A stretch of 64,000 nucleotides of DNA, taken from contig JAIVFI010000009.1 of the NCBI GenBank assembly GCA_025558095.1, positions 682,001 through 746,000 on the forward strand. Reading direction: 5' to 3'. The translations under genes were made by a program, and so were the position numbers. The notes beneath the pieces were generated by a model that saw only the letters and a program-made list of their open reading frames with translations, did not search any database and was not told where the DNA came from. The stretch comes from Hyaloraphidium curvatum. Lineage: Eukaryota > Monoblepharomycota > Hyaloraphidiomycetes > Hyaloraphidiales > Hyaloraphidiaceae. This document shows, piece after piece, positions 1 to 10,507 of this stretch; position 1 is the stretch's first letter, and every line of letters begins with the position of its first letter.

Positions 1-1175
1 TGCGCCGCGTCTCGGCGCTGCTGAGCCACCTCTCTCCCGCCGCGGCGTCCCCGGCGCCAGCCTCGTTCGCGGACGCGCTCGCGCTGGTCGCCGACAACGT
101 CGCCAAGTTCGACATCCAGTACCGCCCGTCGCTCAACTCGAACCACCTCTCGCAGCACCTGTTGACGCTGTACCAGCTCGGTGCGTCGCGGGAGAGGCTG
201 GGGAAGGCGTTCGGCGTGCACGCCAAGAAGCTCGACCCGAGGCCGACGGAAGAACCTGCTGTGCACGTGCAGCTCGAAAGCCTGCCCGCTCTCTTGGGCA
301 AGCGCGAGCACTTTGCCCCCCTCGCCGCCTTCTTCCGTTCCGAGATCGCGCGCCTGGGCGGCATCGGGCCAGCCGTCGCCTTGCACTACCCGAAACTGTC
401 ATCGGGCTGCGCAGGCGCCGCCTTCCACGCGGTGATCCTGCTGGGCTTCGGCTGCGAGTTCAGTGACCCCGCGACCGCCGCCGACGGGCTTGCGTACCTC
501 GCCTACGCGCACGCCAACCTCGGCAAGGTGCCACGCCTTGACTGGCCGCCCGCGCCAGTCAGAGACTCCCTCCTGTCCCTCGCCCGCGCCGTTGATGCCG
601 ACCCCAAGCCCCTCACCCCCGCAAGGCCCGAGTTTATGCCAAAGGTGGCCTCCCTCCACGCCGCTCACGACGACAAGATCGCCCGCGCCGCCGCCTCCTT
701 CCTGCCCCCCGGCACCGAGGCCTCGCTCCCCGCACGCATCCGCGAGCTGCAGCTCTGCGCCGCGTCGCTGTTCGCCACCCCGGGCGCGCAGGAAAGACTG
801 GATTTCTTCCTGCTGCACGGGATGACCTCGCTCCACGCGCTGCGGCGCGTCATGCAGCACCTCCGCGCCGAAGATCGCGCCGAAGTGGCGAGGGACTACT
901 TCCGCGGGTTCTGCTGCCTCTTCCTCGCCCAGCGCCCAGCGGGCTTCCCGACGCCGGAGGAGCTGGCGTCGCGCGATCCCGGGCCGGACGTCTGGCGCAA
1001 CGCGCTGCAGGTCGCTCTGGAGACGGACGACGAGCACGTGGCCAAGGGGATCAGGACACTGCTCGCGTGGGAGCAGGACGGGGAGGGGGACGCGGAGCTG
1101 GGAGGGGTGTGCAGGGCGGCGGCGGGGGTGGTGGTGCGGTGGGTGCGGGAGACGGGCGGGGCGTGGATGTTTTGA
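1..1175 (+). CDS. Questin oxidase-like (DUF4243/AflY-type) protein, 5' end missing
   Basis: An open frame runs from the window edge to TGA at 1173-1175, so the start lies upstream. The visible part, about 390 residues, has the features of the questin-oxidase-like family (DUF4243): an N-terminal NHLSQHLLTLYQLGA segment, a central GGIGPAVALHYPKLSSGCAG segment followed by AAFHAVILLGFGCEF, and LAYLAYAHANLGK. Family members such as GedK and AflY carry out Baeyer-Villiger-type oxidations in fungal polyketide pathways, but many homologues lie outside any cluster. No polyketide synthase is visible here, so the substrate is unknown. No intron is needed in the visible part. The family call rests on motif recall and order, not on a search. 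Confidence 0.7.
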   Translation, partial: RRVSALLSHLSPAAASPAPASFADALALVADNVAKFDIQYRPSLNSNHLSQHLLTLYQLGASRERLGKAFGVHAKKLDPRPTEEPAVHVQLESLPALLGKREHFAPLAAFFRSEIARLGGIGPAVALHYPKLSSGCAGAAFHAVILLGFGCEFSDPATAADGLAYLAYAHANLGKVPRLDWPPAPVRDSLLSLARAVDADPKPLTPARPEFMPKVASLHAAHDDKIARAAASFLPPGTEASLPARIRELQLCAASLFATPGAQERLDFFLLHGMTSLHALRRVMQHLRAEDRAEVARDYFRGFCCLFLAQRPAGFPTPEELASRDPGPDVWRNALQVALETDDEHVAKGIRTLLAWEQDGEGDAELGGVCRAAAGVVVRWVRETGGAWMF

Positions 1176-1232
1176 GGGGCGTTCTTTCTTCCTTTGCAGG
1201 TCTTGGCGTTGCATAGCCGGATCGAGAACGGA

Positions 1233-2889
1233 TCACCTGTAACCCTCGGGCTGCTCGTCCCAAACCATCTCCACATCCGTCCCCGCTATGCACCACCACC
1301 GCGCGAGCTTCCCGTCCGCCCGGCGGTGCTTCGCGCAAGTGGGTGAGGCCCAGCTGCGCGACCACTCCGCCGCGCACTTCAACCTGCTGTCGAGGAGCGC
1401 GTCGCAGGAGCGCGGATTGTAGAAGAGGGGGGATGAGGAAGGGGGGGGGGGGCGCCAACAGGACCTCAGCTTTCTGTTTGTTGTCGCCACCATAGAAGCT
1501 GTACCGTTCTTTGCGACAAATCTGCTGCATGAGCGCTGTAGATCCAGTTGCGTTCACGGCATTGACGTTGAGGCGGTGCGAGGAGTTGGGCCCGCTAGTC
1601 GTCGCAGCCAGCAGCAGCTTGATCACCTCCAGGTTCCCGTCAGCGGAGCAAGCAGTGTGCAGGGCCTTATATCGGTCACCCCCGACGTCGAATTGGTAGG
1701 ATCCGTCCGGCTTCTTGGCTGCGAGAAGGAGCTTGACCGCCTCCAGGTAGCCTCCATCAGGGCTGCGACCATAACGCTCGGTTGAGCACGCAGCACGAAG
1801 GGCAGTTTTAAGGGCAGATTTGTCCGAATCCCTGGCAGCAGTGAAACTCAGTTTGCCGCAATAATCCGCCCAGCAGCACGTGTAGGATGGGCAGCAGCTT
1901 TTTTTGGTGTGCCACAACCATGAGACCAGGCCAGCCTGTACTCTCGATATGGACCACGTTAGGGTCTACGCGTGGGTCGTCGAGCAGGGCGCGTACAACA
2001 TCAACGTGCCCACTTTCGCAGGCTCGGTAGAAGGCAGGGCCATCGAAGAACCCCACATTCGGGTCAAGTGTGAGAAAAGCAAGCAGGTTGCGAACGTCCA
2101 AAAGACGGCCTTCGGAGCATGCCTTGTGAAACTCGACAGCCAACCACTGACCTTCAGCCGCCGGTGACCGTAAAACCGGCTCGTGAACATAGTCAGGGCT
2201 CATAGGGCCCGAGGATGCCCTCGTAAGCAGCATTGAGTGAATCTCATCACGCATCAGGTGGTATTTCCAAGAATTGCTCTTCCCAAAGAGGTCGATTGCT
2301 GACTCTTTCGAATTGTGCACAAGGTCGCGGCTCCAACAAAGCCAGGACTATGTCGGTGCCCGTGTTGGAGCCATAAGATCTGTTCAGTGCCACCATCAGC
2401 GGGGTCATTCCGTCTTCGTTAAGACGTCTTGGGCGTCTTGGCTGCAACGAGCAACTTGACAGCCTTCGGATTCCCACTGGAGGAGCATGCAGCATGCAGT
2501 GCCGTCATCTCCGGGCTGTAATACAGGCTCGTGCCGTTGAAGTCTATCTTTCCTGGACTCTCAAGGAGGGTAAGGAGCACGGGCAACAAGTCCTCCCTCT
2601 GCGCGGCAACCATCAAAGCCGTCCACCCGTCCGGATCCCGGGTGCTGGGGTCCACTCTCGGATCATCGAGGAGCGCGCGGACAACTTCGACGTGACCGTT
2701 GACACATGCATTATAGAAGCCGGAACACGTTCCGTCCTCCCGATCGTTGCGGTTGAGCTCCGGGAGGGCGAGAAGCTCTTTGACCTTGGCGAGGTTGCCT
2801 TTGTAACACGCCTCTTTGAACCGTCAATCCACATCATCCAGGCTCAGGTCGCCGGAATCGCTCATCGCGGAAGTATACGAGTCGCTCAT
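1233..2889 (-). pseudogene. Decayed ankyrin-repeat gene (nonsense plus several frameshifts)
   Basis: Reading leftward from an ATG at 2889, the first about 21 codons end in an in-frame TGA (2826-2824), then continue without a new ATG into clear ankyrin repeats (FYNACVNGHVEVVRALLDD, then WTALMVAAQREDLLPVLL). The ankyrin pattern then jumps frame near 2420, again near 2345 and again near 1870, with no room for introns. A run of about 14 G near 1440 adds another possible slip. Two successive units resemble one another: each has an F(K/H)EAC-like start, the shared segment VVRALLDDPRVDP, then GW..LMV, so an internal duplication is likely. Base composition is less GC-rich than in the neighbours, as expected for relaxed coding. 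Sequencing error could explain one break, hardly all of them. Coordinates of the C-terminal end are uncertain. Confidence 0.7.
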
Positions 2890-3162
2890 AGCGGAAGGCT
2901 AGGAGCGCAGACTCCGTGACTCCGTCCAAGATGTCCGGGGCCGGGGCCCATGCACTCCACGAAGTCGCCGCCACGGCCCAGAGGGAACCCGATTCCGGTC
3001 CACGGTATGGAGATCGGAAAGGCAGTTGAAGCGATGGCGTAGCAGTTGTTGAGCGGACGCTCGGGGATCTTTCGCGCGCGCGATGGGTGTTGACGGCGAG
3101 CAGCGCGCAGGGGGACAGTCGAAGAAGCTTCTCCCCCGCCCGCGAACCACTTGGCGCCCAAA

Positions 3163-4247
3163 ATGGCCGCGCCGCCGGCAGTTCAGAACGTCATCGTAGA
3201 GATTCCGCGGCCGCATGTTGCCCTCGCGCGGTTCAACCGGGCGGCGCAGCTCAACGCGTTCAACCTCGCGTTGCAGTGGGACCGTCTCCTTGGACTACCC
3301 GAACTCCGCTAATCTCTTCCTTCTCTCGGGTGAAACCTTTGCAAATGACACGTGCATAGCATGGACATGAAGGCGATCTACGACTGGTTCGCCACCAACG
3401 ACGACCTCCGCGTGCTGGTCCTGACCGGCGAAGGCCGCGCGTTCTGCGCCGGTTCGGACCTCGTCGAGCGGGCAACGAAGCCCGACGACGCGGCCAAGAA
3501 GGACCTAGACCCGAACGGCTACGCGAGCATCGTCATGCGGGATCTGAACAAGCCGATCATCGCTGCAGTCAATGGGATCGCGTTCGGCGGAGGGTGGATG
3601 TCTTTAGGGTTGCTTACCTTTGCTCCGGACCTGACCTCGAGTTGCCGTGGACAGGATGGAGATCTGCATGGCCTGCGACATCATCGTCGCCTCCGACAAA
3701 GCCACGTTCGGCCTCCCGGAGGCCAAGGTCGGCCTATTCGCCTCGGGCGGCGGCACGGCCAACCTCCACCGCCTCATCGGATACCACAACTCGATGAAGA
3801 TGCTCCTCACGGGCGACCCGGTCACGGCGCAGGAGGCTTACGTGGGTTTCGGTGTCATCTTGGTTCATCTGAGGACTGACTTTCACTTCCTCGTACAGCG
3901 CCTGAACCTCATCCAGGACGTCGTTCCCCACGCCGAGCTCATCCCCCGTGTCTTGGATCTCGCCTCTCGCATCGCCTCCAACTCTCCCGACTCGGCAAGT
4001 CCCACCTTCTCCCCCCTTTTCCGCGTGCTGACTTCCTTCCTACCGACAGCTCCGCGCCTCGAAAGCGCACGCTCGGTATGGCCGCGAGGTCGGGCACACG
4101 GCCAGCCAGACGGGGCAGAGGGCGCTGCCCGAGACCGAGGCGCTGTTCCGGGGGCCCAACTCCAAGGAGGGGCCCAAGGCGTTCGCGGCGAAGAGGAAGC
4201 CGGTGTGGGGCCCGGCCGAGCCGCTCGCTGGCACGAGCAGGATGTAG
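3163..4247 (+). CDS. Enoyl-CoA hydratase/isomerase, probably peroxisomal
   Basis: Five exons fit: 3163-3275, 3360-3593, 3655-3841, 3899-3994, 4050-4247, giving 275 residues with all phases closing. Crotonase landmarks are in order: NRAAQLNAFN, LRVLVLTGEGRAFCAGSDL (first oxyanion-hole loop), AAVNGIAFGGGMEICMACD (second loop, formed only after splicing), FGLPEAKVGLFASGGGTANL and VTAQEAYRLNLIQDVVP. The protein ends in SRM, a plausible type-1 peroxisomal signal, so a role in peroxisomal beta-oxidation or double-bond isomerisation is inferred. Intron 4 appears to use a GC-AG donor (gcaagt at 3995). The stop codon lies 6 bp from the stop of the opposing thioesterase-like gene. Hydratase versus isomerase activity cannot be settled from the sequence. 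Confidence 0.85.
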
Positions 4248-4253
4248 GGGAGA

Positions 4254-5123
4254 TCAAATCTTCGCGGGCTTCTGCCAGTCCACCCAGCCCGCGGCAATGA
4301 CCTTGTTCGTCTGCTTTGCGATGGCGAGCACTTTCTGCCCGGTCGAGTCCCAAACCTCGGAATGCCAATCCGTCCGTCCGCCCGTCGTAGGGCCCCTCCA
4401 GCTTCGCAACTGGAACGGGGCGTCGCCAGCGACCGGCACGGCGCGGATCTGGAGCTGCAAATCCAGCGTAACGTTGCGCTCGCCACCTCCGGTCCACAAA
4501 CTGGGGTCGCCCAGCATGTCGGTGACGGCGGCGAGGTCTTCGATGGGCATTGCCCCGGTGCTGGCATACTCGACCCACCCGCGGCCGGCGTAGCCGCGCT
4601 CCTGATCGTCGAGTGGCGGCCACCATGACGGGAAAGCGGGTATGCCGTCGTAGAGGACGCAAGCATCTTTGCTCGGGAGGGTGGGCGCCGGAAGGTGCGA
4701 CGGCAGGGAGGGGCCACCACGGCCCAGGTCCGCGAGAGTGGCCGTGCCGATAAAGATGCGTTCCTGTTTGCCGCTGCGCGCCTGCCGTAAGTCAATAGAG
4801 AGGACGAGCGACCCTCCTCCCTGGCGCAGCACGCCGACGGCGATTTCAGCCGTCCCGGGTAGCATTGGAGACAGAACAGAGCCAGACACCGTGACGACGT
4901 GTGGGAATCGAGCCGCCAGCCCGCGGCGGGCAGCCTCGTTCAGCGCAGCACGCACGAGCACCACGTTCATGTACCCGCCCCAGGCTGGGCCGCCGTAGGG
5001 GAAGTACGCGGCGAGGTCGCACTGCCAGACCGCAGGATCCTCCCCGTCGCCCCCGCGGAGGAATCGCGACGCGACAAACGCGCTCGGGGGATCCCGAGGA
5101 AGACCGGTTCCCACGGAGGTCAT
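4254..5123 (-). CDS. Thioesterase-like double-hotdog protein
   Basis: A single-exon frame of 289 residues starts at the first ATG (5123); upstream in-frame codons have no ATG. The N-terminal half has WQCDLAAYFPYGGPAWGGYM followed by NVVLVRAALNEAARRG, typical of TesB/4HBT_3-like acyl-CoA thioesterases of fungi, and a second half with LDLQLQIRAVPVAGDAPFQL and WDSTGQKVLAIAKQTNKV resembling the second hotdog. Such enzymes hydrolyse acyl-CoA. The gene is tail-to-tail with the enoyl-CoA hydratase, so both may act on acyl-CoA, although convergent genes are not co-transcribed. No targeting signal is evident. A closely related lipid-binding role without catalysis is possible. Confidence 0.65.
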   Translation of the reverse strand: MTSVGTGLPRDPPSAFVASRFLRGGDGEDPAVWQCDLAAYFPYGGPAWGGYMNVVLVRAALNEAARRGLAARFPHVVTVSGSVLSPMLPGTAEIAVGVLRQGGGSLVLSIDLRQARSGKQERIFIGTATLADLGRGGPSLPSHLPAPTLPSKDACVLYDGIPAFPSWWPPLDDQERGYAGRGWVEYASTGAMPIEDLAAVTDMLGDPSLWTGGGERNVTLDLQLQIRAVPVAGDAPFQLRSWRGPTTGGRTDWHSEVWDSTGQKVLAIAKQTNKVIAAGWVDWQKPAKI

Positions 5124-5524
5124 GGCTCGCACCGCGGAGGCCGGGATGCTGGGGTGCCCCGCGTTTAGGCTCCCGCGGAAAAGACGATGGAAGGCGGACG
5201 ATCAGCCAGGTATCTCCCGTTCCGCCCACTCCTTCACAGCTGTTCCAAGACATCGACGAGCTCCGACGTCACCGACGACTGCCAACGAGGGCGACATTAT
5301 TGACATCTTTTGCAGTCCGGGCAGCCGGCCAACCCTGTCGCCCCGAACCGCCTCGAAACGCCACGGGCCGTAGGGCACCAGTACGGCTCTGCGAGCACAT
5401 CCCAACCCCCCGCGCGCGGCAGCTACATAACACGACTTCCCGCCCGCGCTAGGTGAGTAATAGGAGATGGCGCTGGTGTCGGTCGCAATGCGGCAACGCT
5501 TATAGTCGTGCCGGATCCACCCCC

Positions 5525-6227
5525 CTAGGGAGAGATCGAAACCGCAGTATCGACCTGGTTGTAGAGGAGGTTATATGTGTTTCCAGACTCCAGCGCCGTC
5601 TTGAAGATGAGGGAGAGCGTCTGAAAAGACGGGAATCGTATGATGGAAGGTTGTGAATGGCACCGACGAGACCAACATGCTTCTTCGCGTCAAGCTTCAC
5701 TTTCGTGACCACGGGCCCTTTCGCTCCAGTCTCGGAATCCACGACAGTATAGGAGGCCGCCGTCGAAGACATTTTGATGAAGTTGCTGGCCAAAGTCCGG
5801 ATCACCACCTCCTTGCCATCCGCGTTCACCGTCACGTCCGACGTGAGCGCATCGGGCGTGATCTTCTTGATCGGCGCCTTGGCGTTGGCGTTCGTGTACG
5901 ACCCCTTGAGCGGGTTCGTCGAGTCCAGGAAGTAGACGTCGTCCAGCACCTCCTCGGCTTCGAAATCGTAGCTTGCCGCGCCGCAGAAGGAGTTGCCGTC
6001 CTCCAGAACGACCCAGGAATCGGTCTTGACCTTCTTGGGCTTGTCCAGGAGCTTCGCGAAGGTCGGATTCGCGGCCTCGAGCATTCCCGAGATGTAGTCT
6101 GGCGCGCCGGCCGTGTCTGTCATAGCCTGCCGCATCGAATGGGAAGGGACGCACCACTCGCATAGAACTTCCCAGCGTAGTAGAGGCCCGCGGGCTCCGC
6201 TGCCGCGGGCGCGATGGCAGCGGCGGC
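5525..6227 (-). CDS. Hypothetical protein, possibly secreted; 5' end unresolved
   Basis: Three exon segments join in phase: up to 6155, 6116-5668 and 5620-5525, ending with VDTAVSISP. The central part contains LLDKPKKVKTDSWVVLEDGN, SYDFEAEEVLDDVYFLDST and VNADGKEVVIRTLASNF. I do not recognise the family; the high beta/hydrophilic pattern would suit a small extracellular or carbohydrate-binding domain. Upstream, the frame reads like a signal peptide (ALTALFAVALV, then AAAAIAPAAAEPAG), but a TAG at 6230-6228 cuts it and no ATG follows in the exon. Either an additional upstream exon supplies the start or the gene is disabled. The donor of the last intron is ambiguous by a few bases. Confidence 0.5.
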
Positions 6228-6347
6228 CTACACGAGCGCGACGGCAAAGAGCGCCGTGAGCGCCGCCCGGCCGCGCCGGGCACCCTCGCTGTGGACGGGA
6301 CGTGTCCTCCCGCAATGCTGGATCAGGAGCGGCGACGAGGCAGGCAT

Positions 6348-8992
6348 GTTCGGTGTCCTTGGAGTCATCGGGGCGACCCAGGATTCTCGCGACCCTGAAT
6401 CACTTGCCACTCGACCCTCAGAGTCACCATTTGCCCGACGGACACCAGGGACGCCAGCGACATGGACTCGAAGCTACTGGAATCTTGATGATCTGCGCGG
6501 ACGGCGACTGTCGCCAGGGTCGCCAGCTTCTACCGTATCGCAACTGCGACAGGGAAGAGGTATACTACTGCGCCGCAAACGAGGACCTGCCTTCGCCCCA
6601 GCATACTCTTGCGTGCCAACGGGCCCAGGAAAGATCGCATCGACAAAAGAGTGCGCCGATCGGCTTGTCCCTGCGCCGCTCGCTCGTCTGCCGCTGCTGG
6701 TCAAGCTTGCTCGCGGGCCGGCGACCATCGAAAACAACAAAGCGGATCCATCGGATCCGGTTTCCCGTGCTCGAAGCGTCGCCGGCCTCGCTCGAGCCAA
6801 TTTCATGATTGATCGTCCCTTCAGTTCGTGCCGAAGCAGACGTGCCTTCGCAGCACACAGCATCTCCAACTGCGGTTGTACACACTCACGGTGAGCAGCG
6901 GGAGACCGCACCGGCCCTTCCTTGCACCACAAAGCTAGCGGCGATCAAGAAGCTGATGCTGCGCGGGATCCGTGGCGGGCCGGTGGCTCAGGAAGGGACA
7001 CATCGGGTCCATGCGCTCCGATCTGCTGCACCCGGAAGGCCGCCGGCCTAGCCTCGATCGAGGGCTGAAGGAAACGACGGCGCCGGGCAATGACCGACCA
7101 CCGCACAGAAACCATTCGGGCATCTGTCCGGCGTGGAGCTTCATCCCCGACTCCCTCGATTGCCGATCCGTGCGATGGTTGGATCGAGGCTCGCCGATCA
7201 TCGCTAGCTCCCCATTACACATCGCGCCGACTCTGGTCGCGGTACTCAAGAAACTCACGCCCGAAGGCATAGGCTTGGTGGTCCGGTGCCGGGCGCCTGC
7301 GCCAATGTTGCTCGCAGCCGGTCCGAAATAAGGGGGTGACGACTTGGGACGCTTCCAGGGGCGCGCCCCACGAGATGAGCGACGAACTGCGGATTTGAGC
7401 ATCCGCAGCGTCGACGCAGTCCGTGCGGCGCCAGCCCGTCCGCATGGTCAAGGAGTAGGGGGAAGGATTCTGTGCCGTCGACTAAACAACCACGGGGTTT
7501 CGCTGAGAAGGACCAAGTCCGAGAGTGCGATCGCCGGCGCCGAAGATCCACGCATCCATTTGTGTCACATATGTGTCCCTTCCGGCCCATTCTGCTATGG
7601 GGAAGCTGGTGACGAGGTCCGGCGATGTCCGTTGCATGCGGCTGTCCGCCCGGCGCGGCACAGGTCGATCGGTCGTCCGAGCCTTCCGATGAGCCGGGAC
7701 GGCCGAAGCCCATCCGCCGCGCCTGCCGATCCGCCCGTTCATGCACGATCTGTTCGCAGAGCCTCCGGGCCGAGGAGTTCGAGGTGCCGGTGGTCCGCGA
7801 TTCCCAGGGACCGGGCACCGCACCCGCATTTCGTTCCGTTCCGGTCACGGTGCGGAGTCTTCGGCGCCGGCACTGATTCGACGCTTCATGGCCGAACTCT
7901 GACCTGAGCTCGGCGAAAAGCGGACGCCCCGGTGCTGAGAAGCCACCGGCGGTTCTCGGTCCTTCCACGTCGAGCCCGCGCTCCTGTCATGCGACCGTAG
8001 TCAAAACAACGTAGCAGATGGTGCAGCCGATGGCGAGACCGCCCGAGCTGCGCGCCCCGTCCGCCCCGAAACGCCGGGGCGCTTCGGGGCAGATTCTCGC
8101 GCACTTTGCCGGGCTGTCCGACGCCGGTGCGCCCGCGTCGCAAGCCCCATCGAGGAATGGCACAAATTGAGCGCATTCTTGTCCCCCTTCCGGGGCGAGT
8201 GCCCTCCGGTGAAAGGGCGATGCGGTGACGTGGCCGCCGCCGCCGCAGGTCAGTGCGCTCCCGCGGCCCTGCGGAACGACTGAGCGACGCCAGCACGTGA
8301 TTGCGTCTGGCTCGCTCCTAGAGCCGCGGGTGCTCTACGGGTCGCTCGATGCGCAGCCACGGGCTAGCCGGGCGTGAGCTTTCTGAGTGATGGGAGACAG
8401 CCGCGAGCAATCACGGCTCCTCCAAACAATCGAACTACACTAGATGGAGAGCAGAAGTCATGCATTAGTGTAGGAAGATACAGATGAAGGATGGGGTTCC
8501 CACGATCCGACCTCGACGAATGGGGAGTGTTGGAGCAGGCAGCTCCAGCGTTTGGGCATGAGAGAGCCTCTGACAGCTCGACTTCAACGTGTATACGCGC
8601 GTTGCGCGCAAAGACCTGGTGCTTCCGAGGGCATTATATTTCAATGATATTAAAGCCACTGATGGGCTCTGGCCTTTGGATGGGCGCCATTGGTGAAGAA
8701 CAGTGCGCGAGCCCGTTTGTGACCGCGCCGCCCAACGGCGGCGGACTGCGTCTCTCGTCTTTCCATTGTTCTTTGGTTACTCTTTCGACATCTATCACTG
8801 CTTAGCGACTGTTACCAGCGCGCGCGCGCCCGCAGCGCGACCCCTGACGAGTGGGACCGGCGCCGGACATGCGGGTTCCACGGACCAACTCCGATATGCT
8901 CCCGCGCCAACCCGTCGGATCCGGACTCCGTCCCGATGATGGAGATTGATGCTGGCGGGAGGGGGGAACCAAAGCAGTCTGTCAACTCGAAA
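6348..8992. other. Long stretch without a convincing gene
   Basis: About 2.6 kb in which no frame shows a recognisable domain, a conserved-looking exon series or a clear signal peptide; the open frames present are those expected from high GC. The texture (GATC/CGGATC-rich, mixed composition) resembles the spacers at 11.4-13.1 kb and 25.9-28.0 kb, but I could not align it convincingly to them. Confidence 0.5.
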
Positions 8993-9038
8993 GTCAGTCA
9001 GGGAAAAAAGTCAGTCAAAAAAAAACGTCAGTCAGTCA
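8993..9038. repeat. Cluster of GTCAGTCA motifs
   Basis: The octamer GTCAGTCA occurs at 8993-9000 and 9010-9017, and a 12-base extension of it at 9027-9038, separated by A-rich tracts. It lies about 260-310 bp upstream of the EGF-like gene start. It could be a regulatory cluster or only a simple-sequence expansion. Confidence 0.5.
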
Positions 9039-9301
9039 CGTACGGCACGACTGAAGAGCCGGTTCGTCCCGGAAGGACGGAACAGCAACCTGTGCTGACC
9101 GGGGAAGGCCTTGAGTCTTGTTGGCGGAGGCGCCGACACACAGACCGGCGAAGCGGCCGCAGACAGCCACCCACGGGGAGCCGTCGTTTCGTTTCCCCAA
9201 TCGGTCAGCGCCACCGGCACTTATTGACTGTAAGGTGCGTGGGCAACTGCTCTGCGGGCCCGGTAGTGCGGGATGGGTTCACCGACGCCCCACACCCGCA
9301 G

Positions 9302-10039
9302 ATGCTCCAACGCGCGGCCGTGCTCGTCCTCGCGGTCGTGGCGGCCCTGGCCTCCAGTGCCCTGGCCCAGGCCACGTGCGGCCCCTCCAACACGGTGTGC
9401 GACGTCAACGCCCACTGCGAGTACCACTACGGTTCCGAGTTCTGCGCGTGTGACTCCGGCTACACGGGCACCGGCGTCACCGGCGACTGCGTGGAGGAGG
9501 AGCCTGCGCGATACACAGATTGCGGCTTCGACATACAGTGCTGCGGCAGTTCCTTGGGAAGCTATCGCTCCCTTGGGTTCAGCGATTGCGAGAACACGTG
9601 CGACAACGACGACCGGTGCACGCACTTCAACTTCGACGGCGCGGGCTGCCAGCTCTTTTCATCCTGCACAGGCCGCAAGGCGGGGAGAGGTTGGGTCTTT
9701 TCCCGCAACGGCGACTGCCCCGCCAGCCGCGGCGGCTGCAAGGCCGACCTGCGCATCACCGTCACCCACGCTCCGGTGCGCCGCGGGGAGCTTGTCAGGC
9801 TCCGCGCCACCGTGCGCCGCGCCGACAACGGTCAGGCCGTGCGCAACGTCCGGATCGTCTTCACCGTACGCGGGGCTTCGGCGGGAAGCGCCACTACCAA
9901 CCACCAGGGGGTTGCGGAGGTGCCAAGGTACAGGTACCCGCGTCATTTTCCGCGGGGCAGGCAGAGTTACCGGGCGAGCCACCCGGGCTCGTCGACGTAC
10001 AACGCGGTGCATTCGGAGGGGACCCTGACCGTCAGTTGA
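9302..10039 (+). CDS. Secreted EGF-like / cysteine-rich protein
   Basis: The frame gives 245 residues from ATG 9302. It opens with a good signal peptide (RAAVLVLAVVAALASSALAQ). Next is an EGF-like module with C-x6-C-x5-C-x5-C-x-C spacing ending in ACDSGYTGTGV. A second cysteine-rich segment (CGFDIQCCGSSLGSYRSLGF to GCQLFSSCTG, with CENTCDNDDRCTHFNF) resembles a PAN/apple-like domain. The C-terminal part (LRITVTHAPVRRGELVRLRA, then VFTVRGASAG) looks like an Ig-like/Big bacterial-adhesin fold. The product is probably extracellular, perhaps adhesive. Upstream in-frame codons exist but lack signal-peptide character, so this ATG is preferred. No intron is needed. Confidence 0.7.
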   Translation: MLQRAAVLVLAVVAALASSALAQATCGPSNTVCDVNAHCEYHYGSEFCACDSGYTGTGVTGDCVEEEPARYTDCGFDIQCCGSSLGSYRSLGFSDCENTCDNDDRCTHFNFDGAGCQLFSSCTGRKAGRGWVFSRNGDCPASRGGCKADLRITVTHAPVRRGELVRLRATVRRADNGQAVRNVRIVFTVRGASAGSATTNHQGVAEVPRYRYPRHFPRGRQSYRASHPGSSTYNAVHSEGTLTVS

Positions 10040-10507
10040 GGCGCACTTCGGGCAAGCTGGTGTTGAGCAGCGGGACCGGCCACTATCCTTCTTCGGACAT
10101 TCTTGCATATGAGAGATTTACGACGATACAGACCAGCCAAGATGGCTGCTTTCCTCTCTCTTTTCTGAACTCTGCATGGGTTGTTTTCGGTGGATTTGGA
10201 TCGGCAGACTTTCGGACATAAAAGTTATTCGGCAAGCCTTTCGCGGCGGGAGTGTAACCGAGATATAATTGCAACCTGAAAAGAGTTTCCCTCCATCCTT
10301 CATTCTCGAAGGCAATTCTCCCGGCCCATCGCTGGGAGGAGATGATATCCAATCACAAACGAAGAGAGCAGACCAGCATGGCGAGTTACCATCGCAGCGC
10401 TATTGGACCAAGCCCCGACAGTTCCAATCCCTTCCACCCATTTGACGCCACTTTCCGTGCTTGGGCCGCCCCGTTTCCCCTCCGCCTTCCCCTCCGCCAA
10501 CACCACG
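10040..10507. other. Intergenic spacer before the carrier gene
   Basis: A less GC-rich 468-bp stretch between the EGF-like gene and the carrier gene. I see no gene in it. It should hold the terminator of the first gene and the promoter of the second; no clear TATA element is placed at the usual distance. Confidence 0.5.

Noticed and set aside
8820-8840. CG/GC dinucleotide run as a possible structural element
   Set aside because: Short and expected in sequence this GC-rich.
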